NCBI GenBank assembly: GCA_003254925.1 | Contig: QANZ01012457.1 | Span: 1-64,000 of the forward strand | Length of the DNA stretch: 64,000 nt | Direction: 5' to 3' | DNA from: Chamaecrista fasciculata | Lineage: Eukaryota > Streptophyta > Magnoliopsida > Fabales > Fabaceae | Shown here: positions 56,150-64,000 of the stretch, one piece after another | Position numbering within the stretch: position 1 is the first letter of the stretch | Layout: each line of letters opens with the position of its first letter | Notes under the pieces: model-generated | What the model saw: the letters and a program-made list of their open reading frames with translations, nothing else | Databases searched by the model: none | What the model was told of the DNA's origin: nothing | Translations under genes and position numbers: made by a program

Positions 56150-57029
56150 TCATGGGTCATCTTCATACAATTTTAAAATCCAATAATAAAAAGTGACCGG
56201 TTGTTTACAAATTTCTTTTTTAAAATTGCCCTTACGATCTTTTAATATCTACAAAGATTTTATAGTTAAAAAGAATAAGTTAGTAAGGAAAAAAATTGAC
56301 ATTTGCCACCTATTGCAAATAAGTTAGTAAAAAGAATAAGTTATTAATAATATTAATAGAAAACGTCGATCGATAACTTGAACTTCTTTGATAATTATCA
56401 TGTCTTTTCCTTAAATGCTCCAAATAGTTCAAAATCTCAATTATATCTTCTTTCAAGTTTCAATAAAAAATAATGGTTGCTATCTAGCCTTTATATTATT
56501 ACATCTTAGTGTTTTCATACAATTAAAATAAAAAAAAAAAAAACATTTTCAAAACTATAACAAACTCATACAATTTCTTATTCGTTTTCACCTTCATTTT
56601 GCAATTGCTTCACATTGGCTTTATCTTCAAGGTTTGGGACTTTGCACTTTTTGTTCTCTTTGTTGCACCATTCCTCCAAGTGGATCTCTAGGTCTCCACC
56701 CTCTTTCCTCTCCATCATCTTTGTTGATATGTTGCTAGAAGTGGAATTGGTTGATTGTTGTTCTCAAGGCTCTGGAATGCCACAATAATAATATTTAATA
56801 AAGATTATATATATATTTTAATATAAATAAATAAGTGCAAATTGCAAAAAGACTAGGAAAAAATCTTAAGTTGAAAAATTGATATGTATTTGTTGATAAG
56901 ATTTTAAGGGTGGTCACAGGACCATTTTGACTAATTTTTTTAATCATATTACTCACATTGGTTTTAAATAATTTTTAATTGAGTAGTTAAAAATAATTTG
57001 TTTAACGAAATTAATAAATAATGGTTTCG
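56150..57029. other. Intergenic AT-rich DNA
   Basis: No gene supported on either strand. Confidence 0.5.
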
Positions 57030-57037
57030 GCTGTTTA

Positions 57038-57604
57038 TAGGGATAGCAACGGGTAGGGTACCTGATGGTTTTGTCACTATCCATATCCGTATCCGTTCAT
57101 TATAATCAATATCTGTATCCGATTAATTAATATCCGTACTCGTACCATATCCGATAATCGGTATCCAACGGATAACTGAAATATCCGAAAAAAATATGAA
57201 TATGGGTATGATATCCTATTTTATAAATTGGATGTATCGAGTACTCGATATCCAGTATCCATCAACTAAAATAAATAAATGAAATTATTATTAATTTGTA
57301 TTTTAAATTTGTTTTTTAATATAAAAAAATTAAATACAAAACAACAAAAAATGATTATATAAAAAATATATGCAAAAATAATTAATTAAATTTAAACAAT
57401 TACATATAAAGTATTAAATTGTATGTAAAATATATAAATTCTAAATAAGTTATAAGGTATCCGAGGGCAATATCCGTATCCGCCCAATATTCGAAAAATA
57501 TTTAATTTTCACTACCCGTACCCTCTCCAATATTCGGTACCAGATAGTTTTTTCGGACAAATATGGACAGATACCATAATTATCCAAAGAAACTGTCATG
57601 GCTA
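57038..57604. mobile_element. hAT-type MITE, 567 bp
   Basis: Starts TAGGGATAGCAACGGGTA and ends AACTGTCATGGCTA (complement TAGCCATGACAG). It is flanked by GCTGTTTA (57030-57037) and GCGGTTTA (57605-57612), 7 of 8 bases alike. It is rich in ATATCCGTATCCG subterminal words on both arms. No ORF. Confidence 0.7.
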
Positions 57605-57842
57605 GCGGTTTAATTTAAGTGGTTTAGAAGTTTACTTTTATTACTTAATGATAAAATTAGAAAGGAAAAAATGTTTAATCAAGAATAGTAAGTCAAAGTT
57701 AAAGATTGTGAGAAGAAATAACAATTAAGATTAGAAGATTGAAAGGAGAAAATAGTAAAGAATTAAAATGATAATTAGTTGGTAACTGAAATAAAAGTTT
57801 TGATGAGACAATAACATATAACATATCATAATAAAAAAATAG

Positions 57843-58232
57843 GTCAAAGTTCTATTTTGATCTCTTGTGTTTACTCAAAAATCTGTTTGGTCCTTCAAGT
57901 CTTTTTTGTTCCGCTTTGGTCCGCCATGTTTGCTCAAGGTTTTGTTTTGGTCCCTCAAGTTCCTAACTCTTTTCCATCCACTTTTTCCATCCACTTTTTC
58001 CGTTAAAAAAAAAAGAAAAAAAAACTAACGTTGGAACTAACATGGATGAAAAAGAGTCAGGGACTAAAGTTGAAACTTTTTAGAAACTTGAGGGACCAAA
58101 ATAGAACAAAAAAACTTGAGGAACCAAAATGAAACTTTGAGCAAACACGAGGGACCAAAATGGAACAAAAAAAACTTAAAAGACCAAAACAAAATTTTAG
58201 AAAAATATGAAGGATCAAAATAAGACTTTGAC
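57843..58232. mobile_element. Foldback element with TTTGGTCC units, 390 bp
   Basis: Starts GTCAAAGTTCTATTTTGATC and ends with the complement (GATCAAAATAAGACTTTGAC). The arms hold tandem TTTTGGTCCCTCAAGTT units and meet at TTTTTCCGTT. No clean target duplication could be read in the A-rich flanks. Confidence 0.75.
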
Positions 58233-59342
58233 TAAAAAGATAAATATAGTCGATTGCACGATGATTAAAAAAAAAAAATTGTATTAAATTTAATCATATA
58301 TAACAAAAAAAAAGGTAAAAGTTAGTGATTCTTTTTCTACCGAGAGTTATTCAAAATATCTATCATCACTAATAATAACTAATTTTCTCGCCCCTTTGCA
58401 TTAGTAATTTGGTTCAACTAATTATATGTTTACATCGTTAACCAAATTAAGCCAATCAATTTTAATACATTTTATTGGCGAAAAAAAAGAAATTTTAATA
58501 CATTTTTAATTTAATTTGATCAAATCATTTTGGTCCATTTTTACCTGCAAACAGCGACCAAATCAAGAAATTGTCATTTGCGGCACAGTTTTGGCATCAT
58601 TTCACATTATCGATTCGTTCATACCTTCAGTTTTGGTCCTTTTGGAGTTCTTTCATGTCTGTTTATCGTTTTCCTCACGTCATTATTATAAAATCCATAA
58701 TAAGCTTCTTTTAAGCTCCTGTACCTTAAGGAAGAAGCTATGTATATAATATATACAATTATTTATAGTTTTATTATCAAATTTATTTTTTAAAAAGTCA
58801 CGTTTAATTTGATATCAACATCACATTTTCATTTTTCATATATTGTTTTTTTAAATAAGTCTGCTAAATTTGTCTTTCCAATTGAAATCTTTACAATTAT
58901 TGTATTATTAATATCAGTCTTTTATAAAATTTAGTGTGATAATATTAATTAAGAATATAATATTTTAATTGATGACATGATNTGAGGGCACGAAAAGTAC
59001 TTTTTAAGTTTTATCATCAGAATAATAGACCATGCTTCAAGTCATTAATAGTTAAAAACTCAGTTATATAAGCACAACGAAAAAATGTAATAATTTTTCT
59101 GAATTAAAATTGCAGATTTATAGTTACCTTACTCTCAATGATCCTAATGCAAATAATCACAAATTAGCTAAAAGTAACCCTCTTTCTTTCATTTCAACCT
59201 TTACTTTAAAAGACAAATTAATCTCTATGAAAAGAAAAAGCCTCATATTTTTACACAACTAATATACAGTTTAGTATCGTGTGTCTCCTAGTCTCCTGTA
59301 GGAACTCATGGCTCATAATACTCTTGTTCTCTCACCCATGAC

Positions 59343-59417
<75 letters not shown>

Positions 59418-60231
59418 ACTCTCATTTTCATCTACACCCATAGCTTGGTGATTTGCATGTCTGTCATCCTCATCACCATGTTCTTATAATTCTTGGTTAC
59501 CATGTTGGATGGATACCCAGCTTTTGCCTAACATCCATCGCAATCTGCTTCTCCAACACATCTGATCAAACAAAAAACCACAAGAGATCACAAACAGAAT
59601 TGGAAATATACGTACACACATACATACATACATACATACATACATACATACATACATGTTCTTGAGATTAAATTAAAACTCTGGTTTCCTAAGTTTATTG
59701 TTTTGATTTGATCAGGAAGGAATCCTTATTTCAGGTTTCAATAAGAGACACACGTGTTAGTTGCTACCAAATGCCATTCAGTCTTTAGTTCAGAGACAAA
59801 GTATGAGATGGTTGAAAACTCACCAAGAGAGACATATTGTAGAGACAACCACTAATAAGAAATCTCAACATTTATTATTCATATATAAATGACTAAGCAT
59901 TTTTCAACACCAAAGAATTCGGTAGGTAAACAGAAAAGTCAGGTGTATAGATCTGATATTGTTAAAGATAATAATTACTTCTTGTCCAAAGAACACAACA
60001 CATCAAACAAGAGAAGAAAAAACAAAGACTTGTCCATTTGAAGGTTTATAAATTATTTTAAAATTGATGGAACTAACATAAGACACAGTTTTGCAGCCAA
60101 ATGAGCTTTCTTAACGCACTTATACCACCTCCACTACAAACATCCACGAGGAAGAAGAAAACTGAACTACAGTAACCTTATGTTTTATTATATACCTTAC
60201 CAACAACAGGGATAAACTTCCAATTAATACA
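58233..60231. other. Intergenic DNA with microsatellites
   Basis: AT-rich, single N at 58982. A (CT)n run of about 70 bp lies at 59345-59415 and a (TACA)n run at 59619-59657. No gene is supported; the 70-77-codon frames here have no recognisable content. Confidence 0.6.
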
Positions 60232-60488
60232 AGAGAAAACTGACATTCTAGTCCTTAGATTATATGGACATTATTATTGTAGTCCTTGATTTTTTGAAAT
60301 GTTTGGTTTAGACTCCAAAAATTTATGACTAATTATAAGTTAGTCCCTTCATGAACTCAGTCCCTGAAGGGACTAAATTGCATTGAGTCATGATTTTTCA
60401 GGCTAAATCAAATATTCCAAAAATTCAAAAACTAAAATAACAATGCCCACATAATCTGATGGCTAAATTGATAGTTTACTCATTAAAA
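60232..60488. mobile_element. Small foldback element, about 255 bp
   Basis: The left arm (ACATTCTAGTCCTTAGATTA, then TTATTATTGTAGTCC) pairs imperfectly with the right arm (AAAATAACAATGCCCACATA, ATCTGATGGCTAAATTGATA). The middle has the hairpin GTCCCTTCATG/CTGAAGGGAC. A diverged relative is at 47690-47890. Confidence 0.55.
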
Positions 60489-60811
60489 TTAAAAAAATTG
60501 AAACTACAAATACAAAGAAAAGGGATGTCAAACCTCAATCCTTTGGTATCCTAATGATATTGTCTGAACTTTAGTCATTCAAACAATAATTATGGAAGTT
60601 ACTTTTAGCTCCAGAAAACCAGTAATCTAAGGAAAATAGTCTCAAGCAACTATGCGTTGAAAGAAAAAAAAATAAACTATCACTTAAAAATAAACTATCA
60701 CTTACCATTTGACCTTTACAACCAACCGCCATTAGAAAGCAATGTGATGGACAAATACCAGGGCTGCCAATTCAATTGAGAAATCTCTAGTTTCTAGATG
60801 ACACACACAAG

Positions 60812-63800
60812 TTAGCCAGCAACTTCTTGCCTTGACCCACGATGTCTAAGGTTTCTTCTCAGTTTCTCAGCTTCTCTGGATATCTGGATATCCGAAGGCC
60901 AAAATACTTGATACACAACTTTACAAATAAAGCGAGGGAGAATTCCCACAATAATTATAAGCAAAATTGTGATCCAATATGTGGGGGATTTGGCAACATG
61001 ATAAAAGGTCCTGCAGTAATTTAGAGAAACATCAGCAATCAATTCTGAAGTACTATGATAGAAATACATATTGGCAGACACTGGCGAGACTAACCAGTAA
61101 TTGGGAAGGACAGGTACAGAATCCAATACCACCATGCAACCAAATGTAATGACTATTGATCCCCACACAGCAATATGCGTAATTAATACCCAACGCTGAA
61201 TGTCCATAGCCAAATGTACATTTACAAGGACAACAACCGCGATTGTCCACAAGCTGCCCATGCTCCATATATCAATTGTGCTATCCTTGTAGGTGAACAA
61301 GGGTATGTAGAACAGAACAAGACTCTGCCATAGCGTGTCCATCATTGTGATCCAAAATAAATGCATATTGTAAGCTTCATGCCGGTGACCTGCACCATAC
61401 AGTTTTGGATACTGCAATAGTGTCCTATGGCTCAAGTCTTTATCTAGAATACCAACAACAATAGTAGGGACAGATGTGTATATCACAGAATAGAATACGC
61501 TACTCCAATCTGTCAATGCAGAAGTTGTAGAAAAAGCAGTGCACAATATATACCTACAGAAAAAGGATACACAGTATTAGAATCAGACGAACTTCAGAAA
61601 ATTTGATACTATTGTTAAAAGATAGCCTATACGCTGAAGAGTTCACTACAATTTCGAGGCAAAATAGTGTTATGAGAAAACTAAATGAAACACAACAAAG
61701 GCTTTCAGCCAGTAAATTAGGAAGAAAGCTACACATACCAGAACAGCATCAATACAAAGACAGCATTGCGGTAGAAATTGTAGAGTACTAAATAACCAAC
61801 ACGCTGATAATTCCAGTGTCCATGAACCAGAAGTAATCTTTTCAAGAACCGAAACTGGCCCATAGCAAAATCTGATGCCATCACAGCTTGGCGCCCTTCC
61901 TGCCCACATATTCCAACACCAACATCGGCCATTTGGATCATCGACACATCATTGGCCCCTGTCAGGTGCAGTGAAAATAGAAAGGGTTATATTTTCAAAA
62001 TGAACTACATCTTGTTTATAAATTGATCTAGTTACACTGTATACCACAAAAGACCTCAATCACTTCAACATACAAGAGCCATTTAGTACACGCTCATCTT
62101 CATTTTGGTAAATTGGAAATCGAGATAAATCTGAAATGTCTATGCACGGGAATGTAGGACACAAATGTTCCATAAGACTCCATAAAGTAAATCCTTTGTC
62201 ACCCACTCCCAACAAAAACCAAGTATAAATTATAATCAGCTTCACTTAACCATAGAGAACTTACCATCACCTATAGCCAGTGTCATATCATCAGTGCGGC
62301 TCTTAATTAGATCCACAATTCCTGCTTTCTGCAGGGGTGCAACGCGGCAGCATAGCACAACCCTACAAGAAGTTGCAAGGTCGAAAAGCTGTTGACAAAG
62401 AAAAAAACAGTAAATACCTACCAAGAAATTGGATGTAACAACTCAAACATAAAACAACTGTATGGGCGCCTACAACAACTCTATGACATAAAAGCAAGCT
62501 TTAGCAGTCCAAGCACATAAATATTCCAAACAAAATATTCAAATAAAGAGGGAAGACTTGCCTCGCACTCCAGTTCCTTCTCCAATATATAAACCAAACT
62601 GTTTCCATCAATTATGAGTGCCAATGGAGCAGTAGTTCCTTCTTCATTTAGTGGACCCCATTTAGGCATACTCAATGGTTTTGTATGATTTGGAATTTCA
62701 GGATTACCATGTCCGTCATTGGTTTTGTGCCTCAGATTCTGGTATCTTCTACTAGAACATCTCACACCATATTTGGCTTTAGCATCAGCCAAAAGATTTC
62801 GGCATTCAATCTCCGAAGTTCCATTTATAATAATTTGCTGCATATCTGCAGTCAAAAGTTTGCAGGACAGACCAATTGAAATTGCTGTCTCTTGCTTATC
62901 ACCAGTAAGTACCCAGACCTTGATTCCAGCCTGCCGCAAGGACTCAATGGTTTCTGGTACACCCTCTTGCAGCTTGTCCTCAATCGCAGTGGCTCCAAGT
63001 AGCTTTAAATTGCACTCAATAAGAGCTGCTGTTTGTCGCAGTTTTGCACCTCTATCGGTTAATGAGGTGCTTGCTTCCTCATACATGCTCTGCCACTGCT
63101 CAAGCTCCACATCTGAAAGCTCCCTAGAAGCAACAACTAGTGTGCGTAAACCTTGCATAGAATATTCATTCAAATGAACCTGAGTTGCATGCCCTATTCT
63201 ATCGTTGGTCTCACTGCCATCAGCTAAGATACTAAACATTGACGTATCAGCACCTTTAACCAACACCTTTACAACGTTGTCTGGAAATCGAATAACAACA
63301 GACATCCTTTTTCGAACACTATCAAACTCATGCAGGCCCAATACGTCCAACCTATATTGCACAAATAAAATTAAGTTAACAGCCAAGATATAACCCATGT
63401 ACAAGTTAAAAGAGAATAAAAGATATCTAACAATTCAAATATATACATGGGTTTCAAAAGTTCAAAATTATGAACTGGAAAAAATAAATTGTTTCCCACC
63501 AAATGGAATTCCAAATCTACCTGAGTTTCTCACCATTGACATCAATAACAATATGTCCAGATGTCCGTTCAAAAAGAGTATATCCATAAGCAGAGGCTGC
63601 AGCAACTAAAGCTTGTTCATCAGGAGATTCTCCTTGATAATCAATACCTCGTATATCCTCATTTGATTCACTTGTTCCACAACTAAGGATAGGGATCACA
63701 GTATTACAAGCGGCCAATGTAAGGAAAAACTCATGTGCAGCAATCCTATCATCTGTATTTGACTCCGATTGCAACAGTGTTGCGAGTTCAGAATCAACAG

Positions 63801-63848
63801 CAATTTCAGACTTGAGCTTCCACCTACGCTTGGCACTAACTGCTGTTG
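60812..63848 (-). CDS. ALA1: P4-type phospholipid-transporting ATPase, ALA1 clade (3' part)
   Basis: An aminophospholipid flippase that moves lipids to the cytosolic leaflet, usually with an ALIS/CDC50 partner. Six exons are in the window: 63848-63521, 63351-62562, 62388-62265, 61958-61739, 61553-61095 and 61010-60812, about 706 codons. The gene continues upstream past base 64000, so the phosphorylation site (DKTGT) is not seen. Visible: [12 protein letters not shown] and ERTSGHIVI (nucleotide domain), [38 protein letters not shown], the hinge [19 protein letters not shown], then the C-terminal membrane domain with [20 protein letters not shown]. It ends with [16 protein letters not shown]. 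These blocks match Arabidopsis ALA1 closely and in order. One intron has a GC donor (at 62561) and one is an 84-nt intron without an in-frame stop (61011-61094). Confidence 0.93.
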
Positions 63849-64000
63849 CTGTAACACAACATAAAGCAGTCTTGTGATAAATATGCACCAGCAAATTTGC
63901 CAATTCATAAGCTTACAGACAAGTTCTGTTGAGGGCTCATGTGGCCAACACCTTGTGACTCAAATCAGAATATATAACTGAATACTGAAGTTAGTAAAAG
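63849..64000 (-). other. Intron of the flippase gene at the window edge
   Basis: An acceptor (TTGTGTTACAG on the minus strand) precedes the first visible exon. No upstream flippase exon is recognised before the window ends. Confidence 0.6.

Noticed and set aside
57843-58232. 9-bp target duplication for this foldback element
   Set aside because: The flanks are A-rich (AAAAAATAG and TAAAAAGAT) and do not match without arbitrary shifting.
59345-59657. Possible regulatory CT and TACA tracts
   Set aside because: Ordinary microsatellites; about 1.2 kb past the flippase 3' end with no gene attached.

Overview
The window is nuclear DNA of a dicotyledonous plant. Genes have many GT-AG introns, the intergenic DNA is AT-rich, the proteins match plant families, and the repeats are plant types (Ty3/Gypsy Tat-lineage, Ty1/Copia, RTE LINE, hAT and Mutator-like foldback elements). 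I cannot name the species. It holds five host genes, complete or partial: eRF3 (+), a malectin-like LRR receptor kinase (+), a DedA/VTT-type membrane protein with a plastid-like leader (-), a small coiled-coil protein (-), and the 3' two thirds of an ALA1-type P4-ATPase lipid flippase (-). There is also a one-exon 152-residue membrane-protein ORF inside a transposon-like unit, and the orphaned promoter and first exons of a broken gene.

Layout. 1-3.9 kb: intergenic DNA with repeats. 3.96-13.1 kb: eRF3 in 18 coding exons, the first only 4 nt long. 13.1-15.0 kb: no gene seen. 15.04-15.53 kb: hAT MITE. 15.7-25.6 kb: a GC-rich Tat-lineage Gypsy fossil (minus strand, one LTR left, with an antisense gene of its own), abutting a Copia fossil on the plus strand. 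25.65-26.14 kb: minus-strand TATA box and two short exons of a gene whose remainder is gone. 26-33 kb: AT-rich repeats, including an array of ACGTGTC palindromes, an ~890-bp near-perfect palindrome and a solo LTR with a perfect 5-bp target-site duplication. 33.3-40.0 kb: receptor kinase, convergent with the DedA-like gene (40.5-47.2 kb), which carries an RTE LINE end in an intron. 48.6-50.2 kb: coiled-coil gene. 45.9-58.2 kb: many foldback elements. 60.8-64 kb: flippase gene, running out of the window.

The most interesting region is 45.9-58.2 kb. It is dense with long-inverted-repeat elements whose ends are built from tandem TTGGTCC-type units; I read exact or near-exact 9-bp target-site duplications for several of them, which is the Mutator-like (MULE) signature. 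One 3.26-kb unit (51510-54769) has the 152-residue ORF as almost its whole core and is itself interrupted by two smaller relatives, so it looks like a Pack-MULE carrying an intact gene. I found no CRISPR, operon or other prokaryotic feature. The host genes are unrelated single-copy eukaryotic genes; nothing suggests that they work together as a pathway.
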